Shown: in pieces, positions 1-8,372 of the stretch
Layout: each line of letters opens with the position of its first letter
How positions within the stretch are numbered: position 1 is the first letter of the stretch
DNA from: an uncultured Kiritimatiellota bacterium
GTDB lineage: Bacteria; Verrucomicrobiota; Kiritimatiellia; RFP12; UBA1067
Reading direction: 5' to 3'
NCBI GenBank assembly: GCA_934643865.1
Contig: CAKUCX010000067.1
Location: forward strand, 1-19,042
Length of the DNA: 19,042 nt
Program-made: the position numbers and the translations under genes
Notes under the pieces: generated by a model
The model's database searches: none
Seen by the model: only the letters and a program-made list of their open reading frames with translations
What the model was told of the DNA's origin: nothing

Positions 1-2
1 TG

Positions 3-461
3 AAACAACAGAATGCCATCATCCCCCGTTCGGTGTTCTCGCATTTCGTAGGTAGCGACAGCGATGACTTTGATGCCGTCGCGCTCGTTACGGCGGCCGT
101 CGCGAACGACGGCGTGATGCTCGCGCCGACCCTCGACGCGGGCGCGCGCCCGGCCCTGCGGGCGCGGCCGTTTACGTTCGCGGCGGCGGGGCGCGTGAAG
201 GCGATGATGCGCGCCGCCGTGCGGCACGGGACGGGGCGCGCGTGCGACGTGCCGGGGCTCGACGTCTGCGGCAAGACGGGGACGGCGGAGACGGGGCGCG
301 GCGGGCGCGACCATGCGTGGTTCACCTGCTTCGCGCCCGAGAAGGCGCCGCGCCTCGTCGTGACGGTTCTCGTGGAGGAGGGCGGCTTCGGCGCGGCGGC
401 CGCGCTCCCGCTCGCGAAGGCGCTTCTCCTTGAAGCGCGCCGCCTGGGGTATTTCAGATGA
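3..461 (+). CDS. Class B penicillin-binding protein, transpeptidase C-terminus (5' partial)
   Basis: This is the last ~153 codons of a peptidoglycan D,D-transpeptidase that cross-links wall peptides in the periplasm. The reading frame is open from the first complete codon at base 3, so the gene begins outside the window; the GTG at 33 is unlikely to be the true start. The diagnostic sequence is the KTGTAE box (third penicillin-binding motif) in VCGKTGTAETG, followed by the usual DHAWFTCFAP and VVTVLVEEG strands. An AxxAVANDGVMLAPTL segment matches the conserved AAIANGGV region. The GQG turn normally found just before it is not recognisable, and the first ~60 bases are less GC-rich than the rest. 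The 3' end overlaps the downstream SEDS gene by ATGA. FtsI-, PbpA- and PBP2-type proteins cannot be told apart from this fragment. Confidence 0.88.
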   Translation, partial: KQQNAIIPRSVFSHFVGSDSDDFDAVALVTAAVANDGVMLAPTLDAGARPALRARPFTFAAAGRVKAMMRAAVRHGTGRACDVPGLDVCGKTGTAETGRGGRDHAWFTCFAPEKAPRLVVTVLVEEGGFGAAAALPLAKALLLEARRLGYFR

Positions 462-1501
462 GCGCGCGGATCCTCCTGGCGGCCGCGACCGCCCTGCTGG
501 CCGCGCTCGGCGCCGCGGTGCAGACGCGCCTTGCCGGAAGCGTCTCGGAGGTCGCCTGGACGCTGCCGCTCGCCCTCGGCCTCGTCGCGGGCGGCGCGGC
601 GGCGGCAGCCTGCGCGGGCGGCCGTGCGGAGCGGCTTCTTCGCGGGCCGGGGCCGTGGGCCGCCTGGGGCCTTGCCTGCGCGCTCCTTCTCCTCCTCCTC
701 GCCTTCGGTCACCGCTACCGGGGCGGCCTCTACCTGCCCGGGCGGCTCAATCCCTCCGAACTCGTGAAGCTCTGCGTCGTCGTCGGCGTGGCCGGGCGGC
801 TCGCGCGCGGAGAGAGGGGGGCGTCGGCGCGGGCCGTCTTCGAGGCGGCCGGCCTCGTCGCCGCCGTCGGGGCGCTCGTCGCGTGTACGGGGGACTTCGG
901 GCTCTTGATGCAGCTCGCGCTCACGTTCGCGGCCCTGCTCTTCGCCGCCTCCTGGCTCTGGGGCGCGCTCGCCTTCGGCGTGCTCGCGCTCGGCTTCGCG
1001 GGCGCGGCCCTCTGCCCCGTCGGCCACCTCGCGACGCGCTTTGCCGTCTGGCGCGACCCGTTCGCGGACGTGACGGGCGCGGGCTGGCAGACCCTTCAGG
1101 GGCTCGCGGCGGCGGCGAGCGGCGGCGTGGGCGGCGTCGGCTTCGGGCTGGGCGACGCCCAGGCCGTGCCGATCGTCGCGAGCGACTTCGTCTACGCGCT
1201 TCTCGCGGAGGAGCTGGGGCTCGTCGGCTGCGCGGGCGTCCTTGCGCTCTGGGGCGTCGTCTGGACCTGCGGGCTCGTCGTCGCGGCGCGGCGCGCGGCG
1301 GAGGGCGCGCGCGGCGAGGCGCTTCTCGCGGCGGGCGTCGCCGCAAGCCTCTTCGTGCAGGTCCTCCTCAACGTCGCGGGCGTCCTCAACGCCCTCCCGA
1401 TGACGGGCATCACGCTCCCGCTCGTCTCGCACGGCGGCAGCTCGCTCGCCGTCACGCTCGTCTTCTGCGGCGTCCTCCTCGGCCTTGCCCGCCGTCGATG
1501 A
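458..1501 (+). CDS. SEDS-family peptidoglycan glycosyltransferase (FtsW/RodA type)
   Basis: This 347-residue polytopic membrane protein is predicted to polymerise lipid II into glycan strands together with the class B PBP encoded just upstream. Around ten hydrophobic segments are visible. Family motifs are GRLNPSELVK (residues 95-104), RFAVWRDPF (194-202), SDFVYALLAEELG (242-254) and the hallmark C-terminal block around NVAGVLNALPMTGITLP and LVSHGGSSL (305-330). D243 in SDF aligns with the conserved Asp of the HTDF motif in extracytoplasmic loop 4, but the usual E-x-HTDF reads IVASDF here. The protein is somewhat shorter than typical FtsW (~380-400). The start ATG overlaps the PBP stop (ATGA), implying translational coupling. 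Whether it serves division (FtsW) or elongation (RodA) cannot be decided from sequence alone. Confidence 0.93.
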   Translation: MSARILLAAATALLAALGAAVQTRLAGSVSEVAWTLPLALGLVAGGAAAAACAGGRAERLLRGPGPWAAWGLACALLLLLLAFGHRYRGGLYLPGRLNPSELVKLCVVVGVAGRLARGERGASARAVFEAAGLVAAVGALVACTGDFGLLMQLALTFAALLFAASWLWGALAFGVLALGFAGAALCPVGHLATRFAVWRDPFADVTGAGWQTLQGLAAAASGGVGGVGFGLGDAQAVPIVASDFVYALLAEELGLVGCAGVLALWGVVWTCGLVVAARRAAEGARGEALLAAGVAASLFVQVLLNVAGVLNALPMTGITLPLVSHGGSSLAVTLVFCGVLLGLARRR

Positions 1502-1543
1502 TCCGTCCCGCCTGCGATTCCGCTCCACGGAAGGGCGGATGTT

Positions 1544-1552
1544 TGGTAGACT
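1544..1552 (+). promoter_or_regulatory. Extended -10 promoter candidate for the ABC/DUF4340 operon
   Basis: TGGTAGACT fits an extended -10 element (TG-n-TAGACT) in the 63-base gap after the SEDS gene. It lies 12 bases before the ATG at 1565, so the leader would be only about 4-6 bases. No convincing -35 box is seen at 17 bases. It resembles the better TGCTATACT boxes at 7276 and 17379 in form and position, which supports the call. A weak 5-bp inverted repeat (TTCCG/CGGAA, 1518-1532) lies just upstream, without a T tract. Confidence 0.45.
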
Positions 1553-1564
1553 AGCGCCGCTGAA

Positions 1565-2272
1565 ATGTTCGACGTTCAACATCTTTCGTTCTCCTGGGCG
1601 CGCGCGCCTCTTCTGGAGGACGTGTCGTTTTCCATCGCCCCCGGCGAGACGGCCGTCCTCGCGGGGGCGAACGGCGCGGGGAAGACGACCCTCCTGAAGA
1701 TCCTCGCGGGGGTGTGCCGGCCGGCCGCCGGGCGCGTCGTCCTGGACGGCGTCGACGCGTTCGGCCCGTCCCTCCGCTTCCGCCGCATGCTCGGCTACCT
1801 GCCCGAGACGGCGGCCGCCGACCCCGACCTGCGCGTGCGGGCGTACCTGCGCTACCGGGCGAACCTGCGCGGCGAGATGACGAAGAAGATCCGCCACCGC
1901 GTCTCGGAGGCGCTGGCGCTCTGCGGCCTCGAACCCCATGCGGACGCCCGCATCGGCGCGCTCTCCTTCGGTCTGCGCAAGCGCGTCGCCCTTGCGGATG
2001 CGGTGTTGCTGCGCCCGCGCCTCCTCGTGCTGGACGACCTTCTCGCGGGGCTCGACCCGGCGACGCGCGCCTCCTTCGGGCGGATCGTCGCGGCCGTCTC
2101 CTCGTTCGCGGCGGTGCTCGTGAGCGGACACGAGCTCGACGAGCTCGCGCGGTGGGCCGACAAATTCTACGTCCTGCGCGCCGGGCGCGTCGTCGGCGCG
2201 AAGACGGCGGCGGGCGTGCGGACGATCCTCGGCCTGGCGCCGGCGGCGGCCCCTGCGGGAGGTGCGGCATGA
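1565..2272 (+). CDS. ABC transporter ATP-binding protein, GldA/CcmA-like
   Basis: This 235-residue cytoplasmic ATPase is predicted to power the permease encoded next. Visible motifs are Walker A GANGAGKTT (residues 34-42), a GYLPE segment in the Q-loop position (77-81, as in GldA-type ATPases), signature LSFGLRKRV (133-141), Walker B LLVLDD (153-158), D-loop AGLD (161-164) and H-loop histidine H189. The residue after the Walker B aspartate is Asp158 rather than the usual catalytic Glu, and the signature is LSFGL rather than LSGGQ. The stop overlaps the permease start by ATGA, and a GGGAGG ribosome site lies inside its 3' end, so the two should be co-translated. The start at 1565 is the first ATG after the promoter-like box and gives the canonical N-terminus MFDVQHLSF. 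Confidence 0.92.
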   Translation: MFDVQHLSFSWARAPLLEDVSFSIAPGETAVLAGANGAGKTTLLKILAGVCRPAAGRVVLDGVDAFGPSLRFRRMLGYLPETAAADPDLRVRAYLRYRANLRGEMTKKIRHRVSEALALCGLEPHADARIGALSFGLRKRVALADAVLLRPRLLVLDDLLAGLDPATRASFGRIVAAVSSFAAVLVSGHELDELARWADKFYVLRAGRVVGAKTAAGVRTILGLAPAAAPAGGAA

Positions 2273-4452
2273 CGCGCGCGGCGCGGGTCCTCTTCCGGCG
2301 GACGTTCGGGCGGCTGTGGGCCTCCCCCGCGACGGCGTTCAGCGCGGCGGGCTTCCTCGCGCTCGCGGGCGGCTTCTTTACGTTCACGCTCCTGCGCGGC
2401 GACGGCGGCACGACGAGCGTCGAGGCGCTCTGGGCGGCGGCGGCGGTCCCCTTCCTGCCGCTCCTCGCGGCGCTCCTGACGATGCGGCTCGTCGCGGACG
2501 AGCGGGCGAGCGGGCGGCTGGAGCTTCTCCTCTCCGCGCCCGTGCGCGAACGCGACGCCGTCCTGGGCCTCTACCTGGGCGCGTATGCGCTCCACGCGCT
2601 TGTCCTCGCGGTCTACCTTGCCGTGCCCCTGCTCGTCCTGCCCCTCTGCGCGCCGGCCCTCGCGGGCGCCCTCTCGCTCGTCTCCTTCCTGCCGGCCGTC
2701 TTCGCCCTCCTGCTGCAGGCCGCCCTCTGGTGCGCGACGGGCCTTCTCGCAAGCGCCTGCGTCCGCCCCGCCGCGCTCGCGGCGTTCGCCGCCCTCTTCC
2801 TGATGCTCGCCCTGCCGCACGCCGCCTTCGAGATGGCGACCCTCTGGTCGCCGGCCCTGCGCATGAAGTTCGCGTCGATGCCCTTCGAGGCGCACATCGT
2901 CGACTTCGCGACGGGGCTCGTGCGCCTCTCGACGCTCGTCTTCTACGGCGTCCTGACGCTCTTCGCGCTCTTCGCCGCCGCGAAGGCCGTGGCGTGCGCG
3001 CGCCTGCGCGGTCGGGCGGCCCGCGGCCCGCGCCTTTCGGCCGCGTTCGTCACGCTGCTCGCGTTCGCCTTCGCGGCGCTCGTCGCGACGCTCGCGCTCC
3101 GGCTCGACGTCGTCTTCGAGCTGCCGCTCCGCGCGGGGCGCGCGAAGACGTCGGCCCGGACGCGGCAGATCCTCGCCGAGACGCACGGCGACGTGTACGT
3201 CACCTGCTTCCTCGCGCGGCGCGCGCCCGAGTTCCGCGCCGTCGCCCGCCTCCTGCGCGGCCTGGAGGCGACGGCCCAGTCCCTTGCGGGCACGCGCCTC
3301 GTCGTCGAGTACGTCGACCCCCGCTGGGAGCTGGGGCGGGCCGTGGACCTCGTGCGGAACGGCGCCGAGGAGGGCTCGCTCGTCTTCCGGCGCGGGCACC
3401 GCCGCGAGGTCGTGCCCGTCGCGGAGCTTTTCGCGGGCGCGACGAACGGCGTCGTCGCCGTGGGCGCGGCGGGCGTCGTCTCGGGCGAGGCCGTCTGCGC
3501 GTCGGCCCTCCAGCGGCTGTCGCTGCCGGCGCGGCGCGCGACCGTCTACTGGACGACGGGTCACGGCGAGGCCTCCTACGCCTCCTACGACGCCGTGTGG
3601 GGCATGAGCGACATCGCGCGGGACCTGCGGCGCGACGGCTACCGCCTCGGGACGCTCGACCTCGCCGTCTCGCCCGCCGTGCCGGACGACGGCGCGGCCG
3701 TCGTGGTGGCCGGCGCGCGCGAGCCGTTCTCGCGCACCGAGACGGCGCGCCTGGCGGGCTGGATGCGCGCGGGCGGGCGCCTGCTCGTCCTCGCCGCGCC
3801 CGGCCCGAACGCCGGCGTCGGCAGCCTCCTCGCGGACCTCGGCGTGAAGACGCTCCCCTGGCAGATCGTCTCGCCGCGCACCTGGACGGGGACGGATGTC
3901 GTGGCGCGCGGGCTTGCGGAGCACGCGGTGACGCGCCCGCTCGCGGGCGGCTCGGCCGTCTTCAGCGACGCCGTCGCGTTTGCGCCCGCCCCGGCGGCCC
4001 ATGCCGAGGGGACCGTCTACACGGAGCTCGTGCGCACGGACGAGGCCGCCTGGGGCGAGTCCGAGCCGTCCGTGCGGCCGTGGGTGCGCGACGCCGCGAC
4101 CGAGCCGGGCGGGCCGTTCGCCCTGGCCGTCGCGCTGGAGCGCGGCGGCGACGTCGCCAAGGAGGTCGCCCTGCGCCCGATGCGCCTCGTCGCGTTCGGG
4201 GATGCGGCCTTCGTCTCGAACGGCGCGCTCGCGCTGCGCGGAAACGCGAACCGCGACCTGTTCCACAACGCGCTTGCGTGGCTCTCGGGCCTTGACGCGC
4301 TGACGGCCTCGCGCGCGCCGGGGAACGCGGTCGCGACGGGCCTCGACCGCGCGGGCTGGATCCGCTTCGGCGCGTTCGCCGTCTTCGCGCCCGCCGCCGG
4401 GGTGCTGCTGGCGGGGCTGGCCGTCTTCCTCTTCAGGAGGCGCCGCGCATGA
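2269..4452 (+). CDS. ABC-2 permease fused to GldG-like auxiliary domain
   Basis: This 727-residue inner-membrane protein has two parts. Residues 1-240 form an ABC-2 type permease with six hydrophobic segments, including the cytoplasmic VADERASGRLELLLSAP stretch typical of GldF-like permeases. A further membrane segment (about 256-277) leads into a large extracytoplasmic GldG/ABC_transp_aux-like domain (about 280-690). That domain contains VYWTTGHGEASY (426-437), matching the TGHGE motif of the GldG family. A last membrane helix (about 700-722) ends in FRRRR. Gliding bacteria encode GldF and GldG separately; fusions like this are known in non-gliding phyla, where the cargo is unknown. The start at 2269 is set by the ATGA overlap and GGGAGG at 2257-2262; the open frame extending upstream lies inside the ATPase gene and is not used. 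AGGAGG at 4435-4440, inside its 3' end, serves the next gene. Confidence 0.88.
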   Translation: MTRAARVLFRRTFGRLWASPATAFSAAGFLALAGGFFTFTLLRGDGGTTSVEALWAAAAVPFLPLLAALLTMRLVADERASGRLELLLSAPVRERDAVLGLYLGAYALHALVLAVYLAVPLLVLPLCAPALAGALSLVSFLPAVFALLLQAALWCATGLLASACVRPAALAAFAALFLMLALPHAAFEMATLWSPALRMKFASMPFEAHIVDFATGLVRLSTLVFYGVLTLFALFAAAKAVACARLRGRAARGPRLSAAFVTLLAFAFAALVATLALRLDVVFELPLRAGRAKTSARTRQILAETHGDVYVTCFLARRAPEFRAVARLLRGLEATAQSLAGTRLVVEYVDPRWELGRAVDLVRNGAEEGSLVFRRGHRREVVPVAELFAGATNGVVAVGAAGVVSGEAVCASALQRLSLPARRATVYWTTGHGEASYASYDAVWGMSDIARDLRRDGYRLGTLDLAVSPAVPDDGAAVVVAGAREPFSRTETARLAGWMRAGGRLLVLAAPGPNAGVGSLLADLGVKTLPWQIVSPRTWTGTDVVARGLAEHAVTRPLAGGSAVFSDAVAFAPAPAAHAEGTVYTELVRTDEAAWGESEPSVRPWVRDAATEPGGPFALAVALERGGDVAKEVALRPMRLVAFGDAAFVSNGALALRGNANRDLFHNALAWLSGLDALTASRAPGNAVATGLDRAGWIRFGAFAVFAPAAGVLLAGLAVFLFRRRRA

Positions 4453-6179
4453 GCGACCGCCGTCTCGCCCTCTTCTTCCTCGCGGCCATCGCCTGCCTCG
4501 CGGCGGCGCTGGCCCTGCTCGCGCGGCGCGCGCGCGCGGAGGCGAGCGAGGCGACGCGCACGACGCTCTGCACGTTCGCGCCCGAGGCCGTCGACGGCGT
4601 CGAGATCGCGCGCGGCGGCACGAACGTCGTGCGCCTCGTGCGCGGCGACGCGGGCGCCTGGCACCTGGCCGCGCCGTTCGCGGCGCCGGCGGACGCCGCG
4701 CCCGTCGCGCGGCTCGTGGACGCGCTGACCCTCCTGCCGTTCGGCGACCTGCGCACGGCGGCGGAGCTTGCGGAGCTGGGCGAGGGCTTCGTGGACTTCG
4801 GCCTCGCGGGGGACGCGCGCGCGTCCGTCGCCCTGCATGCGCACGGCGACGCGGCGCGCATCTTCTTCGGCGCGCGGACGGCCTCAGGGAAGGAGGTCTA
4901 CGCGCGCGTGGAGGGGTTGCGCAACGTCTTCACGCTCCCCGCCGAGGTGCTGGAGGCCCTTCCGGCGGACGCCGACGGCTTCCGCCTGCGCACGCTTGTC
5001 GCCTGCGCGCGCGACGAGATCGCGGGCCTCGACCTCCATGCGCCCGACGCGCCGTTCATCCGCCTCGTGCGCGCGGCCTCCGGGTGGCGTCTCGCCGCGC
5101 CCGTGGAGGCGCCGGCGGACGCGGCCGTGGTGGCCTCGCTCGTGGACGGGCTCGCGGGCGCGCGCATCGCGGGCTTCGTGCTGCCGTCGGCGGCGCAGCG
5201 GGGCGCGGCCGGGCGGGCCGTCCTCGCGCGCGCCGCGCTCGCGCCCTACGGGCTTTCGGCGGAGGCGGGGCTTTCGGTGACCGTCAAGGCGGAGGCGCGC
5301 GCGCCGGAGCAGATCGTCTTCGGCGCGTCGGCCGGCACGAACCTCGTCTACGCGCTCGTCCAGGGCGGGACGGCCGTCGTCACGCTGGAGGCGGCCGTCG
5401 CCGACCTCTTCCGCAAGGGCGACGCGGCGTTCCGCGACACGCGCGTCTTCCCGTTCGGGGCCGACGAGCGCGTGCGCTCCGTCTCCCTCTCCGCCGGGCC
5501 GCTCGTCTACGTCCTCGCGCGGGGGACGAACGGCGTCTGGCGCCTGGAGGCGCCCGTCGTCGCGCCGGCCGACCCCGCCTGCGCGGCCGCGCTCGTGAAC
5601 GCGGTCCTGCGCATCCGGCGCAACGACGTCCCCGACCGGCTCGCGCCGGAGGAGGCGGTGCGCGTCTCGGTGGCGACGTCGACGCGCGTCCATCCCGACG
5701 TCGCCGTCGCGCGGGACTTCTTCAAGGCGCAGGGCCCGCTCGCGAACCTGCGCGCGAAGACGCTCCTCGAACTCGACGCGAAGACCGTGCGCCGCCTGAC
5801 GCGCCGGCCGGCGGAGGGGGCGTCCGTCTCGGTCGCCTTCGACCCCGAGCGGGGGGCCTGGGGGCTCGCCGAGGGCTCGGCCCCGGCGACGGTGAACGTG
5901 GAGGCGCTCAAGAAGCTCCTCGCGGCGCTCACGCGCGTGGAGGCGACGGCCGTCGAGACGCTGGCGGCCTCGCCCGCCGACGTGAGGCGCTGCGGGCTCG
6001 ACGCGCCGGCGCTCGTCATCGCCCTCGACTTCGAGGGCGCGGACGCGGTGCGGCGCAACCTCATGCTGGGCGCGCGCACGCCCGACGGCGGACGGTACGC
6101 GACGGTCGGCGGGGCGGACGCGGTGTTCGTCCTCGACCGCGCGACGGCGGCGGCGCTGATGATTTCGATAACGGAGTGA
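4449..6179 (+). CDS. DUF4340 repeat protein, membrane-anchored partner of the Gld-like ABC system
   Basis: This 576-residue protein starts with one N-terminal membrane helix (residues 7-25, LALFFLAAIACLAAALALL), followed by an extracytoplasmic region built from DUF4340-type repeats. Four units are visible. Each has a W-x-L-x-x-P strand followed by a Pro/Ala turn and a helix like xLVDxL, at W71, W213, W364 and W471. Units 1, 2 and 4 close with an FGAxTxxGxxVYAxV-like hairpin at 139-154, 290-304 and 539-552; unit 3 lacks this closing piece. DUF4340 proteins commonly sit directly after GldG-like genes, as here, so it is probably an accessory subunit; its biochemical role is unknown. ATGA overlap and an AGGAGG site 8 bases upstream give a firm start. 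Confidence 0.85.
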   Translation: MSDRRLALFFLAAIACLAAALALLARRARAEASEATRTTLCTFAPEAVDGVEIARGGTNVVRLVRGDAGAWHLAAPFAAPADAAPVARLVDALTLLPFGDLRTAAELAELGEGFVDFGLAGDARASVALHAHGDAARIFFGARTASGKEVYARVEGLRNVFTLPAEVLEALPADADGFRLRTLVACARDEIAGLDLHAPDAPFIRLVRAASGWRLAAPVEAPADAAVVASLVDGLAGARIAGFVLPSAAQRGAAGRAVLARAALAPYGLSAEAGLSVTVKAEARAPEQIVFGASAGTNLVYALVQGGTAVVTLEAAVADLFRKGDAAFRDTRVFPFGADERVRSVSLSAGPLVYVLARGTNGVWRLEAPVVAPADPACAAALVNAVLRIRRNDVPDRLAPEEAVRVSVATSTRVHPDVAVARDFFKAQGPLANLRAKTLLELDAKTVRRLTRRPAEGASVSVAFDPERGAWGLAEGSAPATVNVEALKKLLAALTRVEATAVETLAASPADVRRCGLDAPALVIALDFEGADAVRRNLMLGARTPDGGRYATVGGADAVFVLDRATAAALMISITE

Positions 6180-6186
6180 AGCGACG

Positions 6187-7233
6187 ATGAAGACAGTTCT
6201 GATTACGGGCGGCAGCGGCTTTCTGGGCATCAACTTGATTCGGCATCTGCGCGCGAAGGGTGTGCAGGAGATCCGCGTCCTCGACATCGCGGACTTCGAC
6301 TATCCCGAGGCGAAGGAGCCCTGGCTGGCGTTCACGAAGGGCGACGTGCGCGACCCGGCGGCGGTGAACCGCTGCGCCGAGGGCTGCGACGTGGTGGTGA
6401 ACACGGCCGCCGCGCTGCCGCTCTATTCCCCCGAGGACATCCGCACGACGGAGGTGGACGGCGCGCGCAACGTGATCACGGCCTGCCGCCGCACGGGCTG
6501 CCCGCGCATGGTCCAGATCTCCTCGACGGCGGTCTACGGCGTGCCGAAGCGCCATCCGATCCACGAGGACGACGAGCTGATCGGCGTGGGCCCCTACGGC
6601 CACGCCAAGATCGAGGCGGAGAAGATCTGCCGCGACGCGCGGGAGAGCGGCTTCTGCGTGCCGATCATCCGCCCCAAGAGCTTCATCGGGCCCGAGCGCC
6701 TCGGCGTCTTCGCGCTCCTCTACGACTGGGCCTACACGGGCCACGGCTTCCCGATGATCGGCAGCGGGAACAATCGCTACCAGCTGCTGGACGTGGCGGA
6801 CCTCTGCGCGGCGATCTGGCTCGCGATGACGCTCGACGGGAAGGCCGTGAACACCGAGTTCAACATCGGCGCGAAGGCGTTCACGACGATGAAGGAGGAC
6901 TACCAGGCCGTCCTCGACCGCGCGGGCCACGGCAAGAAGATCCGCGGCATGCCCGTCGCGCCGCTCGTCTTCATCCTGCGCATCCTCGAAAAGCTCCACC
7001 TCTCGCCGCTCTATCCGTGGGTGTACGAGACGGCGTCGACGGACAGCTACGTCTCGATCGCGCGCGCCGAGAAGCTGCTTGGCTTCGCGCCGCAGTACTC
7101 GAACAAGCAGGCGCTCGTGCGGAACTACGACTGGTACGTCGCGCACCTCGCCGAGTTCGCGGGCAAGACGGGCGTCTCGCACCGCGTCCCGTGGAAACAG
7201 GGCCTCCTCGCCTGCGCGAAGTGGTTCTTCTGA
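6187..7233 (+). CDS. NAD-dependent epimerase/dehydratase, extended SDR
   Basis: This 348-residue protein has the features of an extended short-chain dehydrogenase acting on nucleotide-sugar or similar substrates. It shows the Rossmann glycine motif TGGSGFLG (residues 7-14), the GDVRD adenine-contact region (52-56), the SSTAVYG serine/threonine motif (112-118) and the catalytic pair Y137-x-x-x-K141. The region IIRPKSFIGPERLGVF follows the usual substrate-binding pattern. The C-terminus (about 260-290) holds a hydrophobic stretch, PLVFILRILEKLHLSPLYPW, suggesting membrane contact. It starts 7 bases after the DUF4340 stop with GGAG at 6173-6176, so it probably shares that transcript. The glycosyltransferase and exporter downstream suggest a role in surface glycan synthesis. 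The exact substrate cannot be read from sequence. Confidence 0.88.
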   Translation: MKTVLITGGSGFLGINLIRHLRAKGVQEIRVLDIADFDYPEAKEPWLAFTKGDVRDPAAVNRCAEGCDVVVNTAAALPLYSPEDIRTTEVDGARNVITACRRTGCPRMVQISSTAVYGVPKRHPIHEDDELIGVGPYGHAKIEAEKICRDARESGFCVPIIRPKSFIGPERLGVFALLYDWAYTGHGFPMIGSGNNRYQLLDVADLCAAIWLAMTLDGKAVNTEFNIGAKAFTTMKEDYQAVLDRAGHGKKIRGMPVAPLVFILRILEKLHLSPLYPWVYETASTDSYVSIARAEKLLGFAPQYSNKQALVRNYDWYVAHLAEFAGKTGVSHRVPWKQGLLACAKWFF

Positions 7234-7237
7234 CGGC

Positions 7238-7254
7238 CCGCCCGGTCCGGGCGG
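7238..7254 (+). terminator. GC hairpin after epimerase gene, terminator-like
   Basis: CCGCCCGG and CCGGGCGG form a perfect inverted repeat around a single T, 4 bases after the epimerase stop codon. In practice the loop would be about 5 bases with a 6-bp GC stem. There is no T tract, so it is not a textbook intrinsic terminator, but its place between an operon end and the next promoter box fits a terminator or transcript-end stabiliser. Confidence 0.45.
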
Positions 7255-7275
7255 CCCGCACCCCGCGCCGAGATA

Positions 7276-7284
7276 TGCTATACT
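7276..7284 (+). promoter_or_regulatory. Extended -10 promoter, leaderless-type, for the glycosyltransferase unit
   Basis: TGCTATACT is an extended -10 box (TG-n-TATACT) within TATGCTATACT. It ends 8 bases before the ATG at 7293, so transcription should start at or within about 3 bases of the start codon. There is no ribosome-binding site between them and no recognisable -35 box. The same 11-base sequence at the same distance precedes proB at 17396. Confidence 0.7.
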
Positions 7285-7292
7285 AGCCCCTT

Positions 7293-8357
7293 ATGGCAAA
7301 GAAGGTGCTTTTCTGGGGACGGTTCGATCCCGGCTACTCGCGCAACCGGGTCTACGCGGCCCTCTTCCGCGAGCTGGGCTGGGACGTGGACTATTTCTTC
7401 GTCAAGTGGTTCCCGAAGTTCGGTGACTGGGAGGCCGCCGTGCGCGGGCTCGGGCGGCGTCCCCTCCCCGACCTCGTATGGGTGCCCGTCTGCCGTCAGC
7501 GCGACATCCTCGCGGCGTGCCGCTGGGCGCACCGGCGGGGCGTGAAGGTGCTGTTCGACCCGATGATCTCGGCGTGGGACAAGAAGGTGCTCGAACAGCG
7601 GAAGTGGCGGGCCGACGAGCCCCGCGCGCAGCGGCTCCTCGCCCGCGAGACGGCGCTCATGAACGCGCCCGACATGGTGACGTGGGATACGTCGTGCCAC
7701 CTGGAGTTCTGCGCGCGCACGTTCAACGTGCCGCGCGAACGGCTGCGCGTGCTCCTGACCGGCACGGACGAGACGGTCTTTCGGCCGCAGGCGGCCGAGC
7801 TGCCCGCCGGGGGGCCGTTCCGCGTCCTCTACCACGGGGCGTACCTGCCGCTCCACGGCACGGAGTACATCGTGGAGGCGGCGCGGATGACCGAGGGCGA
7901 GGGCATCCAGTGGGACTTCCTCGGCTGGGGCGCCTACAAGGCCGCGACCGAGGCGAAGGCGGCGGGCATCTCGAACATCCGCTTCCTCGACAAGGTGCCG
8001 TACGTGGACGTGCCGAAGGTCATCTGCGCGCACGACGTCGTGCTGGGCGTCTTCGGGACGACGGAGAAGGCGTCGCGCGTGATCGGCAACAAGGTCTACG
8101 AGTGCATGGCCTGCGCGCGGCCGACCGTCAACGAGTTCTGCACGGGCTACCCGCCCGAGGCGAAGGCGTGCCGGGCCATCACGTTCGTTCCGCCGGGCGA
8201 TGCGAAGGCCATTGCGGACGCCGTGCGCGCCTACCGCGACGACTGGGCGAACCGGGACGCCTACTTCGCCGCCGCGCGCGATTTCTTCGAGAGGCACCTC
8301 AGCATGAGGGTGATCAAGACCCAGCTGGCGGGCGTCCTCGCCGACATGGGACTGTGA
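7293..8357 (+). CDS. Glycosyltransferase, GT4-like (GT-B fold)
   Basis: This 354-residue cytoplasmic protein matches the GT-B glycosyltransferase pattern. It has an N-terminal Rossmann half beginning KKVLFWGRF, a linker TGTDETVFRP (residues 156-165) equivalent to the NGVDxxxFxP motif of GT4 enzymes, then a C-terminal nucleotide-sugar half. The latter contains VLYHGAYLPLHGTEYIVEAA (178-197) and NKVYECMACARPTVNEF (266-282), the usual donor-binding K-x-YExMAxxxP block. It probably transfers a sugar onto a surface glycan or lipid carrier, and the MsbA-like exporter follows after 15 bases. The start is fixed by the extended -10 box 8 bases upstream, which implies leaderless translation. Donor and acceptor sugars are unknown. 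Confidence 0.87.
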   Translation: MAKKVLFWGRFDPGYSRNRVYAALFRELGWDVDYFFVKWFPKFGDWEAAVRGLGRRPLPDLVWVPVCRQRDILAACRWAHRRGVKVLFDPMISAWDKKVLEQRKWRADEPRAQRLLARETALMNAPDMVTWDTSCHLEFCARTFNVPRERLRVLLTGTDETVFRPQAAELPAGGPFRVLYHGAYLPLHGTEYIVEAARMTEGEGIQWDFLGWGAYKAATEAKAAGISNIRFLDKVPYVDVPKVICAHDVVLGVFGTTEKASRVIGNKVYECMACARPTVNEFCTGYPPEAKACRAITFVPPGDAKAIADAVRAYRDDWANRDAYFAAARDFFERHLSMRVIKTQLAGVLADMGL

Positions 8358-8372
8358 GGAGGCCGGCGCGCG

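Noticed and set aside
1518..1532. TTCCG/CGGAA inverted repeat after the SEDS gene as a terminator
   Set aside because: Only a 5-bp stem, no T tract; too weak to call.
1714..2268. Upstream extension of the permease frame into the ABC ATPase gene
   Set aside because: The translation is Arg/Pro-rich and unrelated to the permease; ATGA overlap and GGGAGG fix the start at 2269.
2167..4266. 699-codon minus-strand open frame opposite the permease-GldG gene
   Set aside because: Same GC-driven shadow pattern; no motif recognised.
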